The position numbers were made by a program, and so were the translations under genes. 12,659 nucleotides of DNA. It comes from Caryophanales bacterium UBA3375 (lineage in GTDB: Bacteria > Bacillota_I > Bacilli_A > UBA3375). Of the stretch, positions 4,875-12,659 are shown one piece after another; position 1 is the first letter of the stretch, and each line of letters begins with the position of its first letter. The stretch spans positions 1 through 12,659 of the forward strand of contig DEQD01000040.1 in NCBI GenBank assembly GCA_002359095.1, given 5' to 3'. The notes beneath the pieces were generated by a model. The model saw nothing but the letters and a program-made list of their open reading frames with translations, had not been told where the DNA came from and made no database searches.

Positions 4875-7800
4875 TTAATCTTTAATACCTTTATAGTTAC
4901 GAGTACGACCAGTACCTGCTGGAATCATCTTACCAACAATAACATTTTCTTTGATACCAAATAATGGATCAACTTTCCCACGAATTGTTGCATTTGATAA
5001 TGTTTTAGCAGTTTCTTGGAATGAAGCTGCAGATAAGAAACTTTCTGTTTCTAAAGATGATTTCTTAATACCCATGATTTCTGCTTTTACACCACATGGT
5101 TGTTTACCTTTAGCAATTACCTTAGCATTTGCTTTATAAACTTTACTTGGTCTAATTAACTCACCGGTAATTAATCCAGTATCTCCTGGTTCAATTACAC
5201 GCACGTATTTCATCATTTGACTAACAATGATCTCAACGTGTTTATCGTTAATTGCCACCCCTTGTAGACGATATACTTTTTGAATTTCTTTTAAGATGTA
5301 ATCGCGTACTGCTTTAACACCTTTGTATTCTAGTAATTCTTTTGGATAGATACTACCTTCTGTTAGTTCTTGTCCACGTTCTACCTTATCACCTGTTTGG
5401 TATTTAATTTTAATTCCGTGTGGAACAACTGTTTTCCAAACTTCTTTACGGTTTTGTAAAATTTTAATTTCAAATCCAGCAGCTTTTTCTTCAATTTTAA
5501 GTTTACCACTTTCTGCAGCTAGTAATGCTTTCCCTTTAGGGTTAGCTGCCTCAAAAATTTCAACTACACGTGGAAGACCTTGGGTAATATCAGCTCCGGC
5601 TACCCCACCTGTGTGGAAGGTACGCATGGTAAGCTGTGTTCCTGGTTCCCCAATTGATTGCGCTGAAACAATACCAACAGCTTCCCCAACATTAACAAGG
5701 TTGTTGTTAGAAAGGTCACGACCATAACATTTACGACAAATACCATCTTTAGCTTTACAACTAAATACTGTTCTAATTTTAAGTTCAGTGTATCCTAAGT
5801 CAACGATTTGATCAGCATCTTGTTCGTTAATTAAGTGTCCTGTTTTAAATATTACATTACCTTTTTTATCAACAACATCTTGTTGTAAACAACGTCCAAC
5901 GATACGTTCTTTGAATGGAACGATGATTTCATCATCTTCTTTCATATCTGTAATTAAGTCATATTCATATGTATGACAATCTTCTTCAGTAATTACTACG
6001 TCTTGAGCAACATCTACTAAACGACGAGTAAGATATCCTGAGTCAGCAGTTTTAAGTGCTGTATCAGCTAAACCTTTACGAGCCCCGTGAGAAGAGATAA
6101 AGTACTCAAGTACACTTAATCCTTCTTTAAACGATGATTTTACTGGAAGTTCGATAATACGACCATTTGGTGCCGCCATCAAACCACGCATCGCCCCTAA
6201 CTGAGTAAAGTTAGAACGGTTACCACGAGCCCCAGAATCAGACATCATGTAGATGTTGTTTGTATCATCTAATTCTTCTAATAAACGTTCTGTAATTTCC
6301 TCACGTGCATCTGTCCAGATAGTTTGAGTAATTTTTTGATAACGTTCATTTTCAGTAATTAATCCATCTTGGAATAATTGGTTCCATTCATTTACTTCTT
6401 CTTGTGCTTTATCTAAGATATCTTGTTTTTCTACACTAGGAACGTCAGCATAAGAGATTGAAATACCTGATAATGCTGAATATTTAAATCCTAGAGCTTT
6501 CATATCATCTAGCATACGACTAGTAACTGGAATTGTTTTATTTTTTTCTTTATCTTCAATAACTTGATCATAGTATTTTTCAAAAACATCATAAATTAAA
6601 TCAGATAAGAAACCTTTTTTAAATGGTTTGTTAAGAGGAGTATTAGCAAGTACATCATGTAAGTTAGTTCCTAACTTAATTAAATATTTCTCATCTAAAC
6701 CATTTAAATTTTCTAAACTTGGTTCATTAATGTATGGATAATCATTTGGCGTAATATTATTAAAAATATATTTACCTATTGTAGTTAATAATAATTTATC
6801 TTCTAAATCTTCTCCTAAGTATCCATTACTTACATTAGTTGCACGAATAAAGATTCGATCATGAAGAGAAATTAAACGATTTTCATAAGCCATCATTGCT
6901 TCTTCTTCATCTTTAAAGATAAATACTTGTTCGTTATCTTCTTCCATACTAATGTAATAATTACCTAAGATCATATCTTGAGAAGGAGTAACAATAGGTT
7001 GACCATCTTTAGGGTTTAAGATGTTATTAGTTGCTAACATTAACTTAGTCGCTTCTTCTTGAGCAGCTTTAGATAATGGTAAGTGCACCGCCATTTGGTC
7101 CCCATCAAAGTCGGCATTATAAGCCGCACAAACTAGAGGTGAAAGTCTAATTGCTTTACCTTCTACTAGTTTTGGTTGGAATGCTTGAATCCCTAAACGG
7201 TGAAGCGTAGGGGCACGGTTTAATAATACTTTGTTTTCACTTACTACTTCTTCTAATACTTCCCAGATATCATCATCTCGGTTTTCAATTTTTTTCTTAG
7301 CAGTTCCAATGTTTGGTACTTTTTTCTTAGCAATTAAACGTCCCATTACAAGTGGTTTAAATAACTCTAATGCCATTTCTTGTGGTAATCCACATTCATC
7401 TAATTCTAAATCTGGACCGACAACAATTACACTACGTCCCGAGAAGTCTACACGTTTACCTAGTAAGTTTTGACGGAAACGTCCTTGTTTACCTTTTAAT
7501 TGTTCTACTAATGATTTTTGAATTTTCTTACCTTTATTTAAGGCTGTTTCATTGTTTTTAGAATTATCAAATAAGTCATTTACTGCATTTTGTAAACTTA
7601 CACGTTCATCGTTTAATAATAAACGAGGAGAACCTAATTTAATCATTTCTTTTAAACGTTGGTTACGAATAATTACCTTACGGTATAATTCGTTAATCCC
7701 ACTAACTACGTTACGACCACTACCTAATTGTACAAGAGGACGTAAATCAGCAGGAATTACTGGAATTACATCCATAACTAACCATTCAGGACGGTTTCCT

Positions 7801-8504
7801 GAATTTTTAAAATTAGTTAATAACTCTAAGTGTTCATTTAATTTTCTTAATTTCTCACGTTGATTGCGGGGAGTTTTCTCATTCTCGATATTAGATTTAA
7901 TAGTTTTATTAACTTTATTAATTGCTTGTTTAACCTTCTTAATTTCTTTATCTACATCATAGTTTAATAAGAACTCTTTTAAACCAATAGTACCATAACT
8001 TACTTCAATCCCATCAATACCTTCAAGTTTTATTAATTCATTCTTATCAATAATTGTCCCTGCAGGTAATCTTTTATTAGTAGATTTAGTAATAATATAA
8101 GCACGGTAATTAATAAGTGCATCTAAATCTGTTTGACGAGTACCTTCACCTAATAAAATAGCAATATATTTTTTAAATAAAGGAGATACTACTGGGTTTA
8201 CTAATTCAATGTGACCCATACGTTGACGACGTACTTTACTACTTACAATGTCAACCCCACAGTTTTCACATCGGTTACCACGATATGTAGATTTTTTATA
8301 TTTACCACAAGCACATTCATAATCCTTCATTGGACCAAAAATGCGCTCACAAAATAATCCACCAAATTCTGGTTTTAATGTACGATAATTTAATGTTTCA
8401 AAATTATATACCTCTCCATTAGACCATTCATTACGAATTTTATCTGGTGAAACTAATTGGATTTTTAATGATTTTACTTCATCAATGTGTCTTTTTTCTA
8501 CCAT
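4875..8504 (-). CDS. rpoC: DNA-directed RNA polymerase subunit beta'
   Basis: Beta' forms the catalytic clamp half of core RNA polymerase. At 1209 aa it matches Bacillus-type length. Residues 64-82 hold the N-terminal zinc ribbon (Cys64, Cys66, Cys79, Cys82); LLGKRVDFSGRSVIVVGP (347-364) includes the rudder/switch region; NADFDGDQMAVH (463-474) is the active centre whose Asp465, Asp467 and Asp469 hold magnesium. The bridge helix lies near 808-830 (ARKGLADTALKTADSGYLTR), the second zinc site uses Cys843, Cys916, Cys923 and Cys926, and the trigger loop region covers IGEPGTQLTMRTFHTGG (951-967). All are intact. The ATG at 8504 follows AAGGGG and lies 11 nt after the rpoB stop, so the two are one transcript. 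No insertion or intein is seen. Confidence 0.99.
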   Translation of the reverse strand: MVEKRHIDEVKSLKIQLVSPDKIRNEWSNGEVYNFETLNYRTLKPEFGGLFCERIFGPMKDYECACGKYKKSTYRGNRCENCGVDIVSSKVRRQRMGHIELVNPVVSPLFKKYIAILLGEGTRQTDLDALINYRAYIITKSTNKRLPAGTIIDKNELIKLEGIDGIEVSYGTIGLKEFLLNYDVDKEIKKVKQAINKVNKTIKSNIENEKTPRNQREKLRKLNEHLELLTNFKNSGNRPEWLVMDVIPVIPADLRPLVQLGSGRNVVSGINELYRKVIIRNQRLKEMIKLGSPRLLLNDERVSLQNAVNDLFDNSKNNETALNKGKKIQKSLVEQLKGKQGRFRQNLLGKRVDFSGRSVIVVGPDLELDECGLPQEMALELFKPLVMGRLIAKKKVPNIGTAKKKIENRDDDIWEVLEEVVSENKVLLNRAPTLHRLGIQAFQPKLVEGKAIRLSPLVCAAYNADFDGDQMAVHLPLSKAAQEEATKLMLATNNILNPKDGQPIVTPSQDMILGNYYISMEEDNEQVFIFKDEEEAMMAYENRLISLHDRIFIRATNVSNGYLGEDLEDKLLLTTIGKYIFNNITPNDYPYINEPSLENLNGLDEKYLIKLGTNLHDVLANTPLNKPFKKGFLSDLIYDVFEKYYDQVIEDKEKNKTIPVTSRMLDDMKALGFKYSALSGISISYADVPSVEKQDILDKAQEEVNEWNQLFQDGLITENERYQKITQTIWTDAREEITERLLEELDDTNNIYMMSDSGARGNRSNFTQLGAMRGLMAAPNGRIIELPVKSSFKEGLSVLEYFISSHGARKGLADTALKTADSGYLTRRLVDVAQDVVITEEDCHTYEYDLITDMKEDDEIIVPFKERIVGRCLQQDVVDKKGNVIFKTGHLINEQDADQIVDLGYTELKIRTVFSCKAKDGICRKCYGRDLSNNNLVNVGEAVGIVSAQSIGEPGTQLTMRTFHTGGVAGADITQGLPRVVEIFEAANPKGKALLAAESGKLKIEEKAAGFEIKILQNRKEVWKTVVPHGIKIKYQTGDKVERGQELTEGSIYPKELLEYKGVKAVRDYILKEIQKVYRLQGVAINDKHVEIIVSQMMKYVRVIEPGDTGLITGELIRPSKVYKANAKVIAKGKQPCGVKAEIMGIKKSSLETESFLSAASFQETAKTLSNATIRGKVDPLFGIKENVIVGKMIPAGTGRTRNYKGIKD

Positions 8505-8515
8505 TTTACCCCTTT

Positions 8516-11500
8516 TTAGTATTCAATTAAATCAGTAATTCTGATTTCTTCTCCATCTTTATCAAGCATTTGTAAATCAATACCAAGACCATGAATTTCG
8601 TTTAATAATACGTTATAACTTTCAGGAACAACAATATCTGTTGTTGTTTCATTATTAGTTAGTGCTTCATACATTTTACTACGACCAAAGATATCATCAC
8701 TCTTAATTGTCATCATTTCACGTAAGATGTTAGCAGCACCATAAGCTTCTAGTGCCCATACCTCCATTTCACCAAAACGTTGACCACCAAATTGTGCCTT
8801 ACCACCTAATGGTTGTTGTGTAACAAGTGCATATGGACCAATACTACGAGCATGCATCTTATCATCAACCATGTGAGCTAATTTCATAATATACATTACC
8901 CCAACAGTTACTGGATTATCAAATGGTTCTCCAGTACGTCCATCAATTAATGTAACTTTACCTGTTTTATCAATTCCTGCTTCTTTCATGAAGTTAATAA
9001 TATCTTCTTCTTTTGCCCCTTCAAACACCTCAGTTGCAAATTTTTCACCAAGACGTTTACCGGCAATACCTAAGTGCATTTCTAGTACCTGACCAATATT
9101 CATACGACTTGGTACCCCAAGCGGGTTTAACATGATATCTACTGGTGTACCATCTTCTAAGTGTGGCATATCTTCTTGAGGAAGTACTCTTGAGATAACC
9201 CCTTTGTTACCGTGACGTCCAGCAACTTTATCTCCAGCTTGGATCTTACGTTTTTGAGCGATGTATACTTTAACAACTTGTTTAACATCAGCACCAACAT
9301 CTAAATTGTCTTTTTCAGCATCATATACTAATACTTTTTGGACAATTCCTCCACCACCGTGTTCTACACGTAGTGATTCATCTTTAACATCACGAGATTT
9401 TTCACCTAAGATATCAAATAATAATTTTTCTTCAGCAGTTGGTTCAGTTTTTGCTTTAGGAACTACCTTACCTACTAAGATATCTCCTTCTTCTACATAA
9501 GTACCTTCAACTACAATACCATTTTCATCTAGATGTTTTTTAGCTTCTTCACCAACATTTGGAATATCACGAGTAATTTGTGATAACCCTAACTTAGTTT
9601 GAAGCACTTCACACACATATTCTTCCATATGAATTGAAGTATAAACATCTTCTTTAACTAAACGATCTGAAATAATTACGGCATCCTCATAGTTATACCC
9701 ATCCCAAGTTAAGAAGGCAACGGTAACGTTTTTACCTAATGCTAACTCTCCATTTTCAATCGCTGTACCATCAGCAATTACTTCACCTTTTTTAACTTTT
9801 TGACCAACTTTAACAATCGGTGATTGGTTAAGAGTTGTTGAGTGGTTAGTACGTAAGTACTTAATTAATGGGTGACTAAACTCTTCACCTTTAGAGTTTT
9901 TAACAACAATTTCTTCACTGTTTACAAATGTTACAGTACCAGAAGTTTTTGCATTAACTACACTTCCTGAGTCTTTACCAATTGCATACTCCATACTAGT
10001 ACCAACGATTGGTGATTCACTAATCATTAACGGTACTGCTTGACGTTGCATGTTAGCACCCATCAGCGCACGGTTGGCATCATCGTGCTCTAAGAACGGA
10101 ATTAGACCTGTTCCGGCACTAAAGATTTGTTTTGGTGAAATCTCAATATAATCAATAGTTTCAAGTGGACGAATATCACTAGCACCATTATAACGAGAAG
10201 GTACCATTTCATCTAAAATCTCACCTGTTTTTTCATTAAAGTTAACTGTCGATTGACCAATACAGAAACGATCTTCATCAATTGCTGTAATATATTCAAT
10301 ATCATCTGTTATATAACTTTTTTTGAAGTTACCTTGTTTATCATATTTTTTCTCAACACGAATATATGGAGTTTCAATAAACCCTTTATCATTAATACGT
10401 CCATATACAGTTAACGAACTAATTAACCCGATGTTTCCACCCTCAGGTGATTCGATTGGACAAATACGACCATAGTGTGTTGGGTGAACGTCACGAATAT
10501 CTGTTGTTGCACGTTCACGAGAAATACCACCAGGTCCTAATGCTGATAAACGACGTTTGTGTGTAATTTCAGCAAGTGGGTTAGTTTGGTCCATAAATTG
10601 TGATAATTGTGAAGTTGCAAAGAATGATTTAATTGCGGCATCAAATGAAGTCGTTACAAATCCTTTAGGTATCTTGTTTTCAACATCTCCACTCTTAATT
10701 GCGGTAAACCCATAACGCATAATACGACGTTCAATTTCGTATAACGCTCTTGCCATTTCTTCTTCAATTAACTCACCAACTAAACGTACACGACGATTAC
10801 CTAAGTGATCTTTATCATCAAATTTACCAACTCCATATACACAGCCAATGAAGTAGTTAAAGAATACTACAATATCATCTAGACCGATTGTCATTTTTTT
10901 ATCTGATGATTTAACAGTACCAATAACATCAATTACTTCATCATAATTAGGTGATTGTACTTTTACTTTTTGTAGTTTAATTTTTTCTTTAATTCCTAAT
11001 TCAGGATTATCAATTATTTCTTCAAAAATACCAAATCCATCTTCTAAAATTTCAGATAATTTATCTAAGTTAGTTGTATCAATTAAAGTTCCTGCCTCTA
11101 ATTTTAATTTTTTATTAGTAGGACTTACTACATCTTCAGCTAGACGTACACCATAAAAACGTGAGTTTACACTCATTAAAGCGTTCTTAACTAAATCTGC
11201 TTTCAAGTTAAATTTATATCTACCTACTGAACCAAAGTTATAAGCACGAGTATTAAAACGAGCTAAAATATCTTCATAAGTTTTACGTTTTTGACGCAAA
11301 ATGTGAGTATTTTTAACTATTAATGTATTCTCACGATTAATACGGTTAGCATCACACAAACTTAAAAAGTCTTCAATAACTTTATTATATTCATCATTTT
11401 TAGATTTAATTACTATGTTATGAATTTCTTCATTACTTAATTCTAATACTTTTTTAATTTCTTTACTATCAGCATCAACATTTGCTGCTTCTAAGTGAGA

Positions 11501-12484
11501 GATAATGTTATCAATATCTTTTTGATAATCTAAATCCATTTTCTCAAAATTAGCAACGTTTAAGATTTGTGCTTGAATAAAAGCATCTAGAGCATCATCA
11601 AATGTTTTATTTTCTTCAACTAATAAGTTTTCACGCACTAAACGGTTGTCCCCAAGCACATTTACAATATTTTTTGTATCTAAACCAAGTAAGTAACAAA
11701 ATGCTAATAATGTTACACGACGAGAAGAATCAAATTGGAAACGAATTTGATTTTTCTTATATTCTTTTTTAAGTTCTGTTAAATGTTTCTTAGCTGATTT
11801 AATATTACCTTCAAATACATTTTTACTTACTAACTCTCCGTTTTCAACATCTTCACCAAGAAGTTCTTTTTCTGATTTAGTTAAATCATTAATAATTTGA
11901 CGGTATAAATCTTTTTGTCCAGAAAAAATATCATAATTATATCTTTGTTCAATACTTAATCTAGTACCACGAGAAGGCATTACTTGACCAACAATTTTTT
12001 CTTCATTGTTTGATTTTTCAGCTTCTTTAGTTACATATAAATCTGGTGAACGAACAATTTGTGAAACGATTACACGTTCTACACCGTTAATAATAAATGT
12101 ACCTCGATCAGTAATTATTGGTAAATCACATAAGAACACATCACGTTCTTCAACTACAACTTCATTAACTAAGTCATATAGTTGTACTGTAATTTTTAAA
12201 GGACGAGAGTAAGTTAACCCACGTCTTTTGTATTCTACTTCATCTTCAAACCATACTTCTGGAACATCAAAGAAACATTTTACATAACGAAATTCCAATT
12301 CTTCTTTTTCATCAGTAATTGGAAAATAATTTTTAAATAATAAATCTAAACGCTCATCAACAAGTTTTTCATATGAACTTGTTTGAATATCATTTAAATT
12401 AGGAATCTCTAAACGTTCATCTCTATCAGAGAAATTAACACGTGTATTCTTCCCTAATTTTAATTCGTGTCTTTCTTTGCTCAT
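8516..12484 (-). CDS. rpoB: DNA-directed RNA polymerase subunit beta, enlarged N-terminal lobe
   Basis: Beta forms the other half of the polymerase active-site cleft. The 1322-aa protein keeps the rifampicin pocket (626-649, SQLSQFMDQTNP onward, then HKRRLSALGPGG), the catalytic lysines Lys1086 and Lys1094 (GDKVAGRHGNKG), and the C-terminal beta'-binding block GGKAQFGGQRFGEMEVWALE (1228-1247). It is about 130 residues longer than Bacillus-type beta: extra, charged, helix-rich sequence lies near 180-250 and 310-410, in the lobe. It ends soon after the conserved core, without the acidic tail of Bacillus. Rifampicin contacts corresponding to E. coli Asp516, His526 and Ser531 are present (Asp632, His642, Ser647), so no classical resistance substitution is seen. 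The usual TPEGPN is SPEGGN (679-684). The ATG at 12484 is 4 nt after AAAGGAG (12495-12489). Confidence 0.99.
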   Translation of the reverse strand: MSKERHELKLGKNTRVNFSDRDERLEIPNLNDIQTSSYEKLVDERLDLLFKNYFPITDEKEELEFRYVKCFFDVPEVWFEDEVEYKRRGLTYSRPLKITVQLYDLVNEVVVEERDVFLCDLPIITDRGTFIINGVERVIVSQIVRSPDLYVTKEAEKSNNEEKIVGQVMPSRGTRLSIEQRYNYDIFSGQKDLYRQIINDLTKSEKELLGEDVENGELVSKNVFEGNIKSAKKHLTELKKEYKKNQIRFQFDSSRRVTLLAFCYLLGLDTKNIVNVLGDNRLVRENLLVEENKTFDDALDAFIQAQILNVANFEKMDLDYQKDIDNIISHLEAANVDADSKEIKKVLELSNEEIHNIVIKSKNDEYNKVIEDFLSLCDANRINRENTLIVKNTHILRQKRKTYEDILARFNTRAYNFGSVGRYKFNLKADLVKNALMSVNSRFYGVRLAEDVVSPTNKKLKLEAGTLIDTTNLDKLSEILEDGFGIFEEIIDNPELGIKEKIKLQKVKVQSPNYDEVIDVIGTVKSSDKKMTIGLDDIVVFFNYFIGCVYGVGKFDDKDHLGNRRVRLVGELIEEEMARALYEIERRIMRYGFTAIKSGDVENKIPKGFVTTSFDAAIKSFFATSQLSQFMDQTNPLAEITHKRRLSALGPGGISRERATTDIRDVHPTHYGRICPIESPEGGNIGLISSLTVYGRINDKGFIETPYIRVEKKYDKQGNFKKSYITDDIEYITAIDEDRFCIGQSTVNFNEKTGEILDEMVPSRYNGASDIRPLETIDYIEISPKQIFSAGTGLIPFLEHDDANRALMGANMQRQAVPLMISESPIVGTSMEYAIGKDSGSVVNAKTSGTVTFVNSEEIVVKNSKGEEFSHPLIKYLRTNHSTTLNQSPIVKVGQKVKKGEVIADGTAIENGELALGKNVTVAFLTWDGYNYEDAVIISDRLVKEDVYTSIHMEEYVCEVLQTKLGLSQITRDIPNVGEEAKKHLDENGIVVEGTYVEEGDILVGKVVPKAKTEPTAEEKLLFDILGEKSRDVKDESLRVEHGGGGIVQKVLVYDAEKDNLDVGADVKQVVKVYIAQKRKIQAGDKVAGRHGNKGVISRVLPQEDMPHLEDGTPVDIMLNPLGVPSRMNIGQVLEMHLGIAGKRLGEKFATEVFEGAKEEDIINFMKEAGIDKTGKVTLIDGRTGEPFDNPVTVGVMYIMKLAHMVDDKMHARSIGPYALVTQQPLGGKAQFGGQRFGEMEVWALEAYGAANILREMMTIKSDDIFGRSKMYEALTNNETTTDIVVPESYNVLLNEIHGLGIDLQMLDKDGEEIRITDLIEY

Positions 12485-12505
12485 TTAACTCCTTTATATA
12501 AACAC

Positions 12506-12540
12506 AAAAAACAAGGATTACAAAATAAGTAAATTCCCTG
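12506..12540 (-). terminator. Terminator-like hairpin in the rpoB leader (attenuator candidate)
   Basis: The minus strand pairs CAGGGA (12540-12535) with TCCTTG (12517-12512) and TTAC (12532-12529) with GTAA (12521-12518), with a 2-nt bulge and a 7-nt loop, followed by TTTTTT (12511-12506). It sits between the predicted rpoB promoter and the rpoB ribosome binding site, so it would attenuate rpoBC rather than end an upstream gene, though it could do both. Confidence 0.65.
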
Positions 12541-12594
12541 TCTTAATAGTAGTATGACTATTTTTCTGACGATATCGTTTGCATATACTTTATT

Positions 12595-12605
12595 ATTATA
12601 GCACA
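12595..12605 (-). promoter_or_regulatory. Extended -10 promoter of rpoBC
   Basis: The minus strand reads TGTGC (12605-12601) directly before a perfect TATAAT (12600-12595). The TRTGn extension can compensate for the poor -35: the sequence 17 bp upstream is TACATA. Transcription would start near 12588, giving a leader of about 104 nt before the rpoB ATG. Inverted repeats flank the -10 box. Confidence 0.72.
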
Positions 12606-12659
12606 AAATATATAAAGTATGTAGTCATATGCTAAGAATTTTGTCGTGTAAATGTGATA
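12606..12659. other. A/T-rich edge segment with no identifiable gene
   Basis: The last bases upstream of the rpoB promoter hold no ORF with a recognisable product. A minus-strand frame stays open from the edge to a TAG at about 12558, but its translation is low-complexity and runs through the promoter, so I do not call a gene end. In many Bacillota rplL lies upstream of rpoB; it is not visible here. Confidence 0.4.

Noticed and set aside
10537..10609. Rifampicin-resistance substitutions in RpoB
   Set aside because: The residues equivalent to E. coli Asp516, His526 and Ser531 are wild type, and Ala for Ser522 is common in Bacillota.
520..12484. Mycoplasma-type code with TGA as tryptophan
   Set aside because: The large genes are full length under the standard code, tryptophan codons such as the one in TWDGYN of RpoB are TGG, and all stops are TAA. 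TGA is simply not needed to explain any gene here.
1..12659. CRISPR arrays, insertion sequences, phage genes or tandem repeats
   Set aside because: No regularly spaced repeats, transposase motifs or long direct or inverted repeats were seen by eye; intergenic spaces are short and explained by promoters, leaders, tRNAs and terminators.

Overview
This is an AT-rich housekeeping window from a low-GC Gram-positive lineage, either Bacillota or a Mollicutes-related group. The evidence is strong A/T bias, strict AGGAGG-type ribosome binding sites, TTGACA/TATAAT promoters, and an RNA polymerase beta subunit of 1322 aa, longer than the roughly 1190 aa of Bacillus-type beta and resembling the enlarged beta of Mollicutes. 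Tryptophan is read from TGG and all six complete CDSs end in TAA, so a standard genetic code is sufficient. I cannot name the species.

Every gene is on the minus strand, so transcription runs from high to low coordinates. The order of transcription is: (1) rpoB and rpoC (12484-4875), with an extended -10 promoter and a leader containing a terminator-like hairpin, closed by a short-tailed terminator; (2) a VanZ-family membrane protein (4780-4196), apparently preceded by an overlapping 19-codon leader ORF and followed by a terminator; (3) a near-consensus promoter driving tRNA-Asp(GUC) and tRNA-Phe(GAA), which lie 2 nt apart, and a terminator; (4) a PHP-superfamily phosphoesterase (GTG start, 3822-3001); (5) a ROK-family sugar kinase and a divergent PTS Enzyme I-like protein (2950-520) with overlapping ends, then a terminator; (6) a strong promoter, a structured leader of about 140 nt, and the first 97 codons of rpsJ (ribosomal protein S10), cut by the window edge.

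The genes supply transcription (rpoBC), decoding (tRNAs) and ribosome assembly (rpsJ, normally the first gene of the S10 operon). A small carbohydrate/phosphotransfer block sits between them, where many Bacillota carry rpsL-rpsG-fusA-tuf between rpoC and rpsJ. I see no mobile element, CRISPR array, phage gene or evident new defence system. The points that most deserve a second look are the tRNA-Phe acceptor stem with two adjacent mismatches, the Enzyme I-like protein that lacks a PEP-binding motif, the two competing structures in the rpsJ leader, the attenuator-like hairpin before rpoB, and the leader ORF overlapping the vanZ-like start.
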